Positions 32,455-42,334 of a stretch of 57,430 bases of DNA are shown piece after piece. The DNA comes from Bacteroidales bacterium. GTDB taxonomy: Bacteria > Bacteroidota > Bacteroidia > Bacteroidales > UBA932. Positions within the stretch are counted from its first letter, which is position 1. Every line of letters starts with the position of its first letter. The translations under genes were made by a program, and so were the position numbers. The notes below the pieces were generated by a model. The model had not been told where the DNA came from. It did no database searches and was given only the letters and a program-made list of their open reading frames with translations. The DNA lies in assembly GCA_017455065.1 (NCBI GenBank), contig JAFTBU010000024.1, positions 1-57,430 on the forward strand. The letters are read 5' to 3'.

Positions 32455-33594
32455 ATGAAAAAAATCTTCGTCTTAATCGCCGCGATGGCCGCGCTCGTAG
32501 GATGCGGCGGCCCCCGCATCACCAAATCGGGCATCGACCCGTCCGACTTCAAAACTGAGTACAACGGAAAGAAGGTAGCCCTCTATACCCTCACCAACAA
32601 GGCCGGCATTGAAGTCTGCATCACCAATTTCGGCGGCAGGATAGTTTCCCTGATGGCCCCCGACGCAGACGGCAATTTCCGTGACATAGTCCTCGGCTTC
32701 AAGACCGCCAAGGAGTATTTCCCCGAAAACAACCAGACCGACTTCGGCGCCTGCATCGGCCGCTATGCCAACCGCATCGACCACGGCCACCTCGAGATAG
32801 ACGGGGTCACCTACCAGCTGCCCGGAAACAACTTCGGACATTGCCTCCACGGAGGTCCCACCGGCTGGCAGTACCAGGTGTATGACGCAGTGGAAGTCAC
32901 TCCCAACCGTCTCAAGCTCACCATCCTGTCTCCCGACGGCGACAACGGTTTCCCCGGAAACGTGACCGCTTCCGTGACCTATACCCTCACCGAGGACAAC
33001 AAGATCGAGATCGCCTACGAGGCCGTGACCGACAAGGCGACCGTGATCAACATGACCAACCACAGCTATTTCAACCTGGCAGGCGAGTCCAGGCTGGAAA
33101 GGTGCTCCCAGGATTTCCTCCGCCTGAACGCTTCCCGTTTCACCCCCATTGACGACACTTACATGACCACCGGCGAGATCCGCAGCGTGGCCGGCACTCC
33201 CTTCGATTTCCGCAGGGGAGAGTACATCGGAAAGGGCATCAATGACACCACCGACGTGCAGATTGTCAATGGCAACGGCTACGACCACAACTGGCTGCTC
33301 GACACCGGCAGGAAGATGGAAATCGCCGCGGCGGAGCTCTATTCCCCCGACAGCGGCATCCTGCTCACCGTCTATACCGACGAGCCCGGCATACAGATCT
33401 ACAGCGGCAATTTCCTGGACGGCACCGTCGTAGGCAAATCCGGCCTTCCTTACAGGCAGCGCACAGGCATCTGCCTCGAGACCCAGAAGTATCCGGACAC
33501 TCCCAACAAGCCCGACTGGCCTTCAGCCCTGCTGCGTCCCGGCGAGACCTACCAGAGCCACACCACCTTCGCTTTCACTGCGATTAAATTGTAA
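32455..33594 (+). CDS. galM: Aldose 1-epimerase (mutarotase) lipoprotein
   Basis: This 379-residue protein has a lipobox (MAALVGC). It shows GRYANRIDHGH, NFGHCLHGGPTGWQ, NMTNHSYFNLAG and YDHNWLL, with the family's catalytic His and Glu (near LETQKYPD). It interconverts the anomers of aldoses. In this operon it probably prepares L-arabinose for the symporter. The start at 32455 follows the promoter box. Confidence 0.93.
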   Translation: MKKIFVLIAAMAALVGCGGPRITKSGIDPSDFKTEYNGKKVALYTLTNKAGIEVCITNFGGRIVSLMAPDADGNFRDIVLGFKTAKEYFPENNQTDFGACIGRYANRIDHGHLEIDGVTYQLPGNNFGHCLHGGPTGWQYQVYDAVEVTPNRLKLTILSPDGDNGFPGNVTASVTYTLTEDNKIEIAYEAVTDKATVINMTNHSYFNLAGESRLERCSQDFLRLNASRFTPIDDTYMTTGEIRSVAGTPFDFRRGEYIGKGINDTTDVQIVNGNGYDHNWLLDTGRKMEIAAAELYSPDSGILLTVYTDEPGIQIYSGNFLDGTVVGKSGLPYRQRTGICLETQKYPDTPNKPDWPSALLRPGETYQSHTTFAFTAIKL

Positions 33595-33605
33595 CACTAT
33601 ATCTG

Positions 33606-35555
33606 ATGAAAGACATTATCAACGCGATCGCTCAGTCGGGTTTCTCCGGCGTCGATTTCATCATCCTTGTAGTCTATCTGGTGCTCCTGATTTCGCTCGG
33701 CCTCTTCCTCGGCCGCACCAAGAAGGGCCATCAGAAGAGCGCCAACGAGTATTTCCTCGCAGGTAACACCCTTACCTGGTGGGCCGTGGGCGCCTCCCTC
33801 ATCGCGGCCAACATCTCCGCGGAGCAGTTCATCGGCATGTCCGGTACCAGCTACCGCGACGGTATCGCCACAGCGGCCTACGAGATCATGGCGGCCATCA
33901 CCCTCATCGTGGTCGGAAAGTTCCTGCTGCCGACCATGCTCAAGAGCAAGATCTTCACGATCCCCCAGTTCCTGCGCGAAAGGTACAATGACGGCGTGGG
34001 TCTGGCGTTCTCCATCTTCTGGCTCTTCCTCTATGTGTTCGTGAACCTCACATCCGTGGCATGGCTCGGCGCCATCGCCATCGAGCAGATCCTCGGCCTC
34101 CAGGGCATCACCCTGCAGATAGGCTCGATGACGGTCTCCATAAGGATGGTGCTGATATTGTTCCTGTACCTCATCGCAGGTATCTATTCCATCTACGGCG
34201 GTCTGTCCTCCGTGGCATGGACTGATGTGATGCAGGTGGTGTTCCTCGTGGTCGGCGGTCTGGTGACCGCGGTCGTGGCCCTCTCACAGGTGGGTGACGG
34301 CAGCTTCTTCACCGGCGTGCACAACCTCTACACCGACCTCACGACGGGCGAGCATCTCACTGACTCGCACTTCCATCTGATAGTCCAGCGCAGCCACGGC
34401 GAGGCGGCCTTCGCCAACGTGCCCGGCATCGCAGCCGTGGTGGGTGCAATGTGGATCACCAACCTGGGTTACTGGGGATTCAACCAGTACATCATCCAGA
34501 AGGGACTTGCAGCCAAGAGCATCGACGAGGCCCAGAAGGGTCTGGTGTTCGCAGGTTTCCTGAAGATATTGATCCCCTTCATCGTGGTGCTTCCCGGCGT
34601 CTGCGCTTACTACATCTCCATCCATCCCGAAATCTTCACCGGCCTCAAGGGTACCATCAATGTGGCTGACGACGCCTATCCCTGGCTCATCCGCAACTTC
34701 ACTCCTCCGGTGATCAAGGGTCTCTCGTTCGCAGCCCTTTCCGCCGCCATCATTTCTTCGCTGGCATCCATGCTCAACAGTACTTCAACCCTGTTCACCA
34801 TGGATATCTACAAGAAATACATGAACAAGAATGCCAATGACAAGAATCTCGTGACCGTCGGCCGTCTGACTTCGCTCCTCGCCCTCGTGATCGCCATCAT
34901 CGTCGTGAAGCCCCTCCTCGGCGGACTCGACCAGGCATTCCAGTACATCCAGGAATACTCCGGCTTCGTCTATCCCGGTATCGTGATCGTCTTCGGTCTC
35001 GGCCTCCTGTGGAAGAGAGCTTCCGGCAGGGCAGCCGTCTGGACCGCCATCGCGACCCTCCCCATGGGTATACTCTTCAAGATCTTCCTCGGAGATGTGC
35101 CCTTCCAGTTCCGTGCAGGCTATATCTTCATCATCCTTGTCACCCTCTTCATCGTCCTCTCACTTACCGACAAGAAGACGGTTCCTGCCGATGTGACTCC
35201 TGAAGACGACAAGAAGACCATGCTCAAGTGGAGCAACATCTTCTTCTGCGCAGCGGCATTCTTCTGCCTCATCGCGACCGTCGTGGTCATCTGGGGCGCA
35301 TGCCTGCCCGCCGGCACCAACCCTGACACCCACTTCATCGCCTATCTCAACGACATAGGCTTCGAAGCCTTCTTCTTCTTCGCCGCCATCATCGGAGTGG
35401 AAGGCCTCTGGCTCCGCTCCAACGCCCTCTCCGACCGCAGGGACGAGAAGGCCCTGAAGGTGGACCTGAGCATGTTCCACACCAGCAAGGGATACAATAT
35501 CGGTGCGCTCTGCATCATAGCTATCGTAGCCGTGCTCTATATCCTGCTGTGGTAA
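33606..35555 (+). CDS. Sodium:solute symporter, sugar type (SSS family)
   Basis: This 649-residue protein has about 13-14 membrane helices. It has the early [20 protein letters not shown] segment and [11 protein letters not shown] of SGLT-like transporters, and a C-terminal extension with an extra helix. Its place between a mutarotase and araD, araA and araB points to L-arabinose as the substrate (inference). It starts 11 bases after galM. Confidence 0.92.
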   Translation: MKDIINAIAQSGFSGVDFIILVVYLVLLISLGLFLGRTKKGHQKSANEYFLAGNTLTWWAVGASLIAANISAEQFIGMSGTSYRDGIATAAYEIMAAITLIVVGKFLLPTMLKSKIFTIPQFLRERYNDGVGLAFSIFWLFLYVFVNLTSVAWLGAIAIEQILGLQGITLQIGSMTVSIRMVLILFLYLIAGIYSIYGGLSSVAWTDVMQVVFLVVGGLVTAVVALSQVGDGSFFTGVHNLYTDLTTGEHLTDSHFHLIVQRSHGEAAFANVPGIAAVVGAMWITNLGYWGFNQYIIQKGLAAKSIDEAQKGLVFAGFLKILIPFIVVLPGVCAYYISIHPEIFTGLKGTINVADDAYPWLIRNFTPPVIKGLSFAALSAAIISSLASMLNSTSTLFTMDIYKKYMNKNANDKNLVTVGRLTSLLALVIAIIVVKPLLGGLDQAFQYIQEYSGFVYPGIVIVFGLGLLWKRASGRAAVWTAIATLPMGILFKIFLGDVPFQFRAGYIFIILVTLFIVLSLTDKKTVPADVTPEDDKKTMLKWSNIFFCAAAFFCLIATVVVIWGACLPAGTNPDTHFIAYLNDIGFEAFFFFAAIIGVEGLWLRSNALSDRRDEKALKVDLSMFHTSKGYNIGALCIIAIVAVLYILLW

Positions 35556-35556
35556 T

Positions 35557-36282
35557 ATGAAGAACAGGCTGGAAGAACTCAAAGCCAAAGTTTGCCAGGC
35601 CAATCTGGACCTCGTCCGGCATGGCCTGGTAATCTTTACCTGGGGCAACGTGTCCGCGATCGACCGTGAGAGCGGACTGGTGGTCATCAAGCCTTCGGGC
35701 GTGAGCTACGACCACATGAAGCCCTTCGACATGGTGGTGGTGGACCTGGACGGCAAGGTCGTGGAAGGGGAGTACAACCCTTCTTCCGACACCCCGACCC
35801 ACGTGGTCCTGTACAAGGCTTTCCCCGGCATCGGGGGAGTGGTGCACACCCATTCGACCTTCGCCACCGCATGGGCCCAGGCCGGCAGGGACATCCCCAA
35901 CATAGGGACGACCCACGCCGACTATTTCCGCGACGACATCCCCTGCACACGCAACATGTCCAAGGAGGAAGTCTTCGGGGAATATGAGAAAGAGACAGGC
36001 AATGTGATAGTCGAGGCTTTCCGCGACATCGATCCCATGGACACCCCCGCGGTGCTGGTGCGCAACCACGGGCCTTTCGCATGGGGCACCGACGCGGACA
36101 ATGCCGTGCACAACGCAGTGGTCCTCGAGGAAGTGGCCAAGATGGCTTTCCTGGCCAACACCCTGGTGCTGCCCACCCTGGACATCATCACCCACGTCCC
36201 TTCCATGAACAAGCACCTCATAGAGAAACATTACAGCCGTAAGCACGGCCCCGGCGCCTATTACGGACAGAAAAAGAAATAG
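35557..36282 (+). CDS. araD: L-ribulose-5-phosphate 4-epimerase
   Basis: This 241-residue class II aldolase-fold protein has [19 protein letters not shown], zinc-binding His residues in VHTHS, and [10 protein letters not shown]. It converts L-ribulose-5-P to D-xylulose-5-P, the last arabinose-specific step. It starts one base after the transporter stop. Confidence 0.95.
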   Translation: MKNRLEELKAKVCQANLDLVRHGLVIFTWGNVSAIDRESGLVVIKPSGVSYDHMKPFDMVVVDLDGKVVEGEYNPSSDTPTHVVLYKAFPGIGGVVHTHSTFATAWAQAGRDIPNIGTTHADYFRDDIPCTRNMSKEEVFGEYEKETGNVIVEAFRDIDPMDTPAVLVRNHGPFAWGTDADNAVHNAVVLEEVAKMAFLANTLVLPTLDIITHVPSMNKHLIEKHYSRKHGPGAYYGQKKK

Positions 36283-36291
36283 CACAGCGAT

Positions 36292-37824
36292 ATGATTAAG
36301 GCATTTGATAATTTCGAAGTGTGGTTCGTCACCGGAGCACAGCTTCTTTACGGCGGCGACGCCGTGGTCCAGGTGGACGGTCATTCCAATGAGATGGTGG
36401 CCGGCATGAACGCATCCGGACTCCTTCCCGTCAAAGTCGTCTACAAGGGCACTGCCAACTCTTCCGAGGAAGTGCTCGACGTGATGAGCCGCGCCGAGGC
36501 TGATCCCCGCTGCATCGGTGTCATCACCTGGATGCACACCTTCTCTCCCGCGAAGATGTGGATACACGGTCTCCAGAGGCTTTCCAAGCCCCTCCTGCAC
36601 CTCCACACCCAGTACAACGCCGAAATCCCCTGGGAGACCATGGACATGGATTTCATGAATCTCAACCAGTCCGCCCACGGCGACAGGGAGTTCGGTCACA
36701 TCCTTTCCCGCATGCGCAAGAACCACAAGACCGTGGTGGGCTACTGGAAGGATCCTGCGACCCTCGGACATATCGCAGTCTGGCAGAGAGTGGCGGCCGC
36801 ATGGGCCGACGCCCAGGACATGAGGATACTCCGCATAGGCGACCAGATGAACAACGTGGCCGTGACCGACGGAGACAAGGTGGAAGCCGAGATGCGTCTG
36901 GGCTATCACGTGGATTATGTCCCCTTCAGCGAGGTCCTGCAGTATTTCAAGCAGGTCCAGGATGCCGATGTGGACGCCCTCGTGGCCAAGTACAACAGCA
37001 TCTACGACACTTCACAGGTACTCCATGACGACGGCCGCACCAGCATCTGGAACGCCGCCAAGGCCGAGCTCACCCTGCGCGCCCTGCTCGTGGACCACAA
37101 GGCCAAGGGCTTCACCACCAATTTCGACGACCTCGGCGACGTGGACGTACAGATCTCCGGCATGGGCTTCGACCAGATCCCCGGACTGGCTTCCCAGCGC
37201 CTGATGGCCGAAGGATACGGTTTCGGAGCCGAAGGCGACTGGAAATCCGCCGCATTGTACCGTACCGTATGGTTCATGACCCAGGGACTCCCCGAAGGCT
37301 GCTCCTTCCTGGAGGACTACACCCTCAATTTCGACGGCGAGCGCTCGGCCATACTCCAGGCCCACATGCTGGAGGTCTGCCCGCTCATCGCCGATGCGAA
37401 ACCCAAGCTGGAAGTGCACTGGCTCGGCATCGGTGTCCGCAAGAACCTCACCGCCCGCCTGGTGTTCACCAGCAAGACCGGCCCCGGCGTCACCGCCACG
37501 GTGGTGGACATGGGCAACCGTTTCCGCCTGGTGGTCAATGATGTCGAGTGCATCAAGTCCAAGCCCCTGCCCAAGCTTCCCGTGGCTTCCGCCCTGTGGA
37601 TCCCCATGCCTTCCTTCGAGGTGGGCGCAGGCGCCTGGATACTGGCCGGCGGCACCCATCACAGCATATTCTCCTACGACCTCACCCCCGAGTACTGGGA
37701 GGATTACGCAGAGATCGCAGGCATAGAGATGCTGCACATCTCCAAGGATACCACCATCGAGAACTTCAAGCGCGAGCTGCGCATCAATGAAGTATATTAC
37801 ATGCTCAACAAAGCCCTCAAGTAA
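36292..37824 (+). CDS. araA: L-arabinose isomerase
   Basis: This 510-residue protein starts VWFVTGAQLLYGG, has WMHTFSPAKMWI and HTQYNAEIPW, and keeps the metal-ligand segments PEGCSFLEDYTL and GTHHSIFSYDL. It isomerises L-arabinose to L-ribulose. Its TAA overlaps the start of the kinase gene by one base. Confidence 0.97.
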   Translation: MIKAFDNFEVWFVTGAQLLYGGDAVVQVDGHSNEMVAGMNASGLLPVKVVYKGTANSSEEVLDVMSRAEADPRCIGVITWMHTFSPAKMWIHGLQRLSKPLLHLHTQYNAEIPWETMDMDFMNLNQSAHGDREFGHILSRMRKNHKTVVGYWKDPATLGHIAVWQRVAAAWADAQDMRILRIGDQMNNVAVTDGDKVEAEMRLGYHVDYVPFSEVLQYFKQVQDADVDALVAKYNSIYDTSQVLHDDGRTSIWNAAKAELTLRALLVDHKAKGFTTNFDDLGDVDVQISGMGFDQIPGLASQRLMAEGYGFGAEGDWKSAALYRTVWFMTQGLPEGCSFLEDYTLNFDGERSAILQAHMLEVCPLIADAKPKLEVHWLGIGVRKNLTARLVFTSKTGPGVTATVVDMGNRFRLVVNDVECIKSKPLPKLPVASALWIPMPSFEVGAGAWILAGGTHHSIFSYDLTPEYWEDYAEIAGIEMLHISKDTTIENFKRELRINEVYYMLNKALK

Positions 37825-39410
37825 TGGACGCAGCTAAAGTCATACAGGAAGGCCGCGCGACCCTCGGCATCGAATTCGGCTCCACCCGCATCAAGGCGGT
37901 GCTTATCGATCCCGGGTGCAATCCCATCGCGCAGGGCAGCTACAAATGGAGCGACTCCCTCGTGGACGGTCTCTGGAGCTACGGCATCGACGAGATCACC
38001 AAGGGCATGCAGGAGTGTTATGCCGATCTGAAGGCCGATGTGCTCAAGCGCTACGGCGTCCCGGTCCGCAAGCTCGCGGCCATAGGCGTCAGCGCCATGA
38101 TGCACGGCTACATGGCCTTCGAGGAGGACGGCTCGCTGCTGGCTCCCTTCCGCACCTGGCGCAATACCAACACCGGCGCCGCCGCCAAGGAGCTTTCGTC
38201 GTTGTTCGTCTTCAACGTGCCCCTGCGCTGGAGCATCTCCCATCTGTATCAGGCCATACTGGACAAAGAGGAGCATGTCCCTCAGATCAAGTACCTCACC
38301 ACCCTCGCCGGATACATCCATTGGAAACTCACCGGACGCAAGGTCTTGGGAGTCGGCGATGCTTCCGGCATGATACCCGTGGACCCCGCCACCTGCGACT
38401 ACAACGCCGCGATGGTGGAGAAATTCGAGGCTCTCGTAGCTCCCTGCGGCTTCCCCTGGAAGCTTTCGGGCATATTGCCCCAGGTGCTGCCTGCAGGCGC
38501 CGACGCGGGTACTCTGACGGCTGAAGGCGCACGCCTGCTCGACCCTTCCGGGGAGCTGGCCGCTGGTATTCCCCTGTGCCCTCCCGAGGGAGACGCCGGC
38601 ACCGGCATGGTCGCCACCAATTCAGTGCGCGAGCGCACCGGCAACGTCTCGGCGGGTACTTCCTCATTCTCCATGATAGTCCTGGAGAAGGATCTGTCGC
38701 AGCCCTATGACAAGATAGACATAGTCACCACTCCGGACGGTCATCCCGTGGCCATGGTGCATTGCAACAACTGCACCGGCGAGCTGAACGCCTGGGTGGG
38801 ACTCTTCCGCGAATTCGCCGCCCTGATGGGTTACCCCGAGAGGGACGACCTGTTCGAAAGGCTGTTCACCCATTCGCTCGAAGGGGACAAGGATTGCGGC
38901 GGACTGCTCTGCTACAATTTCCTCGCGGGCGAGCCGGTGGTCGGCTTCACCGAAGGAAGGCCCCTTTTCGTGCGTTCTGCGGGCAATGGATTCACTCTGG
39001 CGAACTTCTTCCGTATGCTGGTCTATACGTCCGTAGGAGCCCTTAAAATGGGCAATGACATCCTTTTCGTGAAGGAAGGCGTCAAAGTGGACAGGATCAC
39101 GGCTCACGGAGGACTTTTCATCACCAAGGGAGTGGCTCAGCGCTATCTCGCCGCCGCCCTCGATTCGCCCATCTCCGTGATGGAGACTGCGGGCGAGGGA
39201 GGAGCCTGGGGCATAGCCCTGCTGGCTGCCTTCAGGGTGATGAATCCAGACGGCCTGCTGCTGCCCGACTGGCTGGACAAGTGCGTATTCGCCGGCAACA
39301 CCGGCCTGGAAGTCGCGCCTACTCCCGAGGAGGTGGCCGGCTTCAACGCCTTCATGGCCCGCTACGAGGCAGGTCTGCCCATCGAGGAAGCCGCCGTACG
39401 CTTTAAATAG
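37824..39410 (+). CDS. araB: L-ribulokinase-type FGGY carbohydrate kinase
   Basis: This 528-residue kinase has LGIEFGSTRIKAVLID (phosphate-1 loop), GVSAMMHGYMAF, GNVSAGTSSFSMIVLEK and a late ETAGEGGAWGIALL (adenosine site). Members of this family phosphorylate L-ribulose or L-xylulose; the araA and araD neighbours indicate L-ribulose. The gene ends the arabinose unit, overlapping the araA stop by a single base. Confidence 0.88.
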   Translation: MDAAKVIQEGRATLGIEFGSTRIKAVLIDPGCNPIAQGSYKWSDSLVDGLWSYGIDEITKGMQECYADLKADVLKRYGVPVRKLAAIGVSAMMHGYMAFEEDGSLLAPFRTWRNTNTGAAAKELSSLFVFNVPLRWSISHLYQAILDKEEHVPQIKYLTTLAGYIHWKLTGRKVLGVGDASGMIPVDPATCDYNAAMVEKFEALVAPCGFPWKLSGILPQVLPAGADAGTLTAEGARLLDPSGELAAGIPLCPPEGDAGTGMVATNSVRERTGNVSAGTSSFSMIVLEKDLSQPYDKIDIVTTPDGHPVAMVHCNNCTGELNAWVGLFREFAALMGYPERDDLFERLFTHSLEGDKDCGGLLCYNFLAGEPVVGFTEGRPLFVRSAGNGFTLANFFRMLVYTSVGALKMGNDILFVKEGVKVDRITAHGGLFITKGVAQRYLAAALDSPISVMETAGEGGAWGIALLAAFRVMNPDGLLLPDWLDKCVFAGNTGLEVAPTPEEVAGFNAFMARYEAGLPIEEAAVRFK

Positions 39411-39415
39411 TGTGT

Positions 39416-39814
39416 ATGGAACCGATCTGGGATCCCTTGCGCAAAAAACATGTCACTGCCACACCTGAGGAACAGGTGCGGCAGTGGTTCATTTTGCGTC
39501 TGCTCGATTGCGGGGTGCCCGCCCATATGATGATGAGCGAGGTGGGGTTCAAGTTCGGAAGGAAGGCCTACAGGGCCGATATCATAGTCTACGGGCGCGA
39601 CACGAAGCCCCTGGCTGTGGTCGAGTGCAAGCGTCCTGATGTGGACCTGGGCCCGGCCGTGCTGGAGCAGGCGATGCGCTACAATTCCGTGCTGGGGGTG
39701 AAATTTCTTTTCGTCACCAACGGAAAAAAGACTTATCTTTACATTCTGGAAGACGGGCGTTTCGTCCCCCTGGGACAGATGCCCACTTACGAGCAGATGC
39801 TATGCAGACAGTAG
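39416..39814 (+). CDS. HSDR_N-type nuclease-fold protein
   Basis: This 132-residue protein has PEEQVRQWFILRLLD, ADIIVYGRDTKPLAVVECKR and FVTNGKKTYLY, the PD-(D/E)xK core (Asp and ExK) found at the N-terminus of type I restriction R subunits. No methylase or specificity gene is present, so it is a stand-alone form. Its role is unknown, perhaps DNA cleavage or repair. It lies at the araB end and overlaps the start of cca. The ATG at 39416 was chosen over a GTG at 39410 that overlaps the previous stop. Confidence 0.78.
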   Translation: MEPIWDPLRKKHVTATPEEQVRQWFILRLLDCGVPAHMMMSEVGFKFGRKAYRADIIVYGRDTKPLAVVECKRPDVDLGPAVLEQAMRYNSVLGVKFLFVTNGKKTYLYILEDGRFVPLGQMPTYEQMLCRQ

Positions 39815-41292
39815 TTTCCGAGTTTCTCGACCGGCCGGTGTTCAAGCTCCTGAGCGAGGTCGCAGAGCAGACGGGGGTCCGTGCCTTCGTCATCGGAGGC
39901 TATGTGCGCGACCGTTTCCTGGGCCGCGAGTGCAATGACATAGATGTTGTGGTCGAAGGCAGCGGCATCGATTTCGCCACTGCGGTGGGGGAGAAGACCG
40001 GCAAGTATGTGTCGTATTTCAAGAATTTCGGCACTGCCATGCTGCATTACGGCGGCGATGAGATCGAATTCGTCGGCGCCCGCAAGGAGTCCTACCGCCG
40101 CGAGTCCCGCAAGCCCATAGTGGAGAACGGGACCCTGGAGGACGACCAGCTGCGCAGGGATTTCACCATCAACGCCATGGCCCTGTCCTTGCAGAAAGAG
40201 GATTTCGGAGCCCTCGTGGACCCCTTCGGCGGCATCCGCGACCTCGCCGCAGGTATCATCCGCACCCCGCTCGACCCGGATACGACTTATTCGGACGACC
40301 CCCTGAGGATGCTCAGGGCGGTACGCTTCGCCTCCAAACTCTCCACCCCGGAGCACGGCTTCACCATTGTCCCGGAATCCATGGCCTCGATGAGGCGCAT
40401 GGCGGACCGGCTCGGCATACTCTCCCGCGAAAGGATAGCCGACGAACTCAACAAAATGATGATGACGCCCCGCCCTTCCATGGCCTTCCGCCTGATGGAC
40501 GAGGCCGGGCTGCTGCCGCACATATTGCCCCAGCTGCTCGAGCTCAAGGGCGTGGAAACCGTCGAGGGCAGGGGGCACAAGGACAATTTCGAGCACACCC
40601 TCGCGGTATTGGACAATATCGCCTCGCGCGAGCGCAACCCCGCTTCCGGGGAGGAGGAGCCCGAAACGCCGCATCCGCTCGGAAGCGCCGCCGACAGGGA
40701 GCTGTGGCTGCGCTGGGCGGCGCTGCTGCATGATATAGGCAAACCAGCGTCCAAGCGCTACGACCCTGCGATAGGCTGGACTTTCCACGGCCACGAGGTG
40801 ATAGGCTCCCGCATGGTGCCCAAGATATTCAACGACCTCAAACTGCCCGTGGAAGCCGCCAAATACGTGCGCAAGCTCGTCTGGCTGCATCTCAGGCCCA
40901 TAGCCCTGGTGGATGAGGAGGTCACGGACTCGGCCGTGAGGCGCCTGCTTTTCGATGCCGGCGACGATATCGACGACCTGATGGCCCTGTGCAACGCCGA
41001 CATCACATCCAAGAATCCGGTCAAGGTGGCGAAGGTCAAGGCCAATTTCGAGCTGGTGGCCCGCAAGCTGGTGGAAGTGGAGGCCAAGGACGCGATACGC
41101 AATTTCAAGAACCCCATCACCGGCGAATATGTGATGGAGCTTTACGGCATAGGTCCCTGCAACAAGATAGGACAGATCAAGGAAATGGTCAAGGAGGCCA
41201 TCCTGGACGGTGTCATTGGCAACAATTTCGAGGAGGCGGACGCTTTCATGCGTGCCCATGCCCCGGAGCTGGGCCTCCAAGAACAAAAGTGA
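39802..41292 (+). CDS. cca: CCA-adding tRNA nucleotidyltransferase with HD domain
   Basis: This 496-residue enzyme shows the head motif VIGGYVRDRFLGRECNDIDV (DxD metal site), the RRDFTINAMAL motif and the neck/body segments. Near residues 317-322 is HDIGKPA, the HD phosphohydrolase site. It adds or repairs the tRNA 3' CCA end, which matters here because neither tRNA in the window encodes CCA. It overlaps the upstream gene by 13 bases; holA starts 2 bases after its stop. Confidence 0.95.
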   Translation: MQTVVSEFLDRPVFKLLSEVAEQTGVRAFVIGGYVRDRFLGRECNDIDVVVEGSGIDFATAVGEKTGKYVSYFKNFGTAMLHYGGDEIEFVGARKESYRRESRKPIVENGTLEDDQLRRDFTINAMALSLQKEDFGALVDPFGGIRDLAAGIIRTPLDPDTTYSDDPLRMLRAVRFASKLSTPEHGFTIVPESMASMRRMADRLGILSRERIADELNKMMMTPRPSMAFRLMDEAGLLPHILPQLLELKGVETVEGRGHKDNFEHTLAVLDNIASRERNPASGEEEPETPHPLGSAADRELWLRWAALLHDIGKPASKRYDPAIGWTFHGHEVIGSRMVPKIFNDLKLPVEAAKYVRKLVWLHLRPIALVDEEVTDSAVRRLLFDAGDDIDDLMALCNADITSKNPVKVAKVKANFELVARKLVEVEAKDAIRNFKNPITGEYVMELYGIGPCNKIGQIKEMVKEAILDGVIGNNFEEADAFMRAHAPELGLQEQK

Positions 41293-41293
41293 T

Positions 41294-42334
41294 ATGGCCA
41301 AACAGAAAGTGGACATAGAGGCCCAGTGCGCGGCCATACTGAAGGATGTCAAGGCAGGCGTCTTCAAGCCCGTCTATCTGCTGATGGGGGACGAGCCTTA
41401 CTATCCCGAGCTGGTGTGCCAGGCTATCATAGACAACTGCGTGGACGAAGCGTCCAAAGACTTCAACGAGACCATCTGTTTCGGCGCTGACGTCAATGCC
41501 GGCCAGGTGGTTACCGAGGCCAGGCGTTTCCCCATGATGGCCGAGAGGCAGCTGGTCGTGGTGAAGGAAGCGCAGATGATGAAGGACCTCGAAAAGGTGG
41601 CCGTCTATTGCGAAGATCCGCTGGATTCGACCGTGCTGGTGCTGCTCCTGCACAAGGCTTCGGCCGACAAACGCAAATCCCTGTACAAATCGGTGATGAA
41701 GACGGGCGTGGTCCTGGATTCCCCGGCCGTGAGGGACTATGAGATAGCCAATTGGATCATACGCTACTACGCCGGAAGGGGACTGCGCATAGACCCGGAT
41801 GCCGCCGCCCTGCTGGGCGAATCCGCCGGCACCGACCTCGGCACCATCGCCGTGGAGACCGACAAACTCCTCAAGAACCTTCCTGAAGGCGCCACCCGGG
41901 TGCAGGTGGAAGATATAGAGAAGAATGTCGGCGTATCGCGCCAGTTCAGCATTTTCGAGCTCACCAGGGAGCTTTCCTACAAACACTCCGAGAAGGCGCT
42001 CAAAATCGCCTCTCATATAGGCAGCGCTGCCAAATTCGCCATGCCCATGGCGGTCAGCGCCCTCCATACGCATTTCTACCGCATACTCCGCTACGGCGCC
42101 CTGCTCGCCGAGAACCCCAATCCCGGCCCCGAGGAGAAGGCATCCGTGCTGGGAGTATCTCCCTTTTTCTTCAGGGAATATGACGCCGCCGTCCGCAATT
42201 ACCCTCTCAAGAGGGCCATGGCGGTGATTTCCCTGCTCTGCGAGTACGACTATCTCGGAAAAGGGGGCGACGGCTCAGCCGCCACCCCCGATGAATTGCT
42301 CGTGGAGCTCACTGCGAAGATCCTCAATTGCTAG
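41294..42334 (+). CDS. holA: DNA polymerase III subunit delta
   Basis: This 346-residue protein starts MAKQKVDIEAQCAAILKDVK. It has the HolA signature KPVYLLMGDEPYYPELVCQAI and ARRFPMMAERQLVVVKEAQM, and a C-terminal collar-like helical domain. It is the clamp-loader wrench that opens the sliding clamp. The last four bases are CTAG, shared with the stop of converging kefB. Confidence 0.93.
   Translation: MAKQKVDIEAQCAAILKDVKAGVFKPVYLLMGDEPYYPELVCQAIIDNCVDEASKDFNETICFGADVNAGQVVTEARRFPMMAERQLVVVKEAQMMKDLEKVAVYCEDPLDSTVLVLLLHKASADKRKSLYKSVMKTGVVLDSPAVRDYEIANWIIRYYAGRGLRIDPDAAALLGESAGTDLGTIAVETDKLLKNLPEGATRVQVEDIEKNVGVSRQFSIFELTRELSYKHSEKALKIASHIGSAAKFAMPMAVSALHTHFYRILRYGALLAENPNPGPEEKASVLGVSPFFFREYDAAVRNYPLKRAMAVISLLCEYDYLGKGGDGSAATPDELLVELTAKILNC

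Noticed and set aside
35521-36909. 462-codon minus-strand ORF across araD and araA
   Set aside because: It crosses two unmistakable ara genes in antisense.
39787-41367. 526-codon minus-strand ORF opposite cca
   Set aside because: It is a mirror of a well-supported cca gene, with no motifs and no start context.
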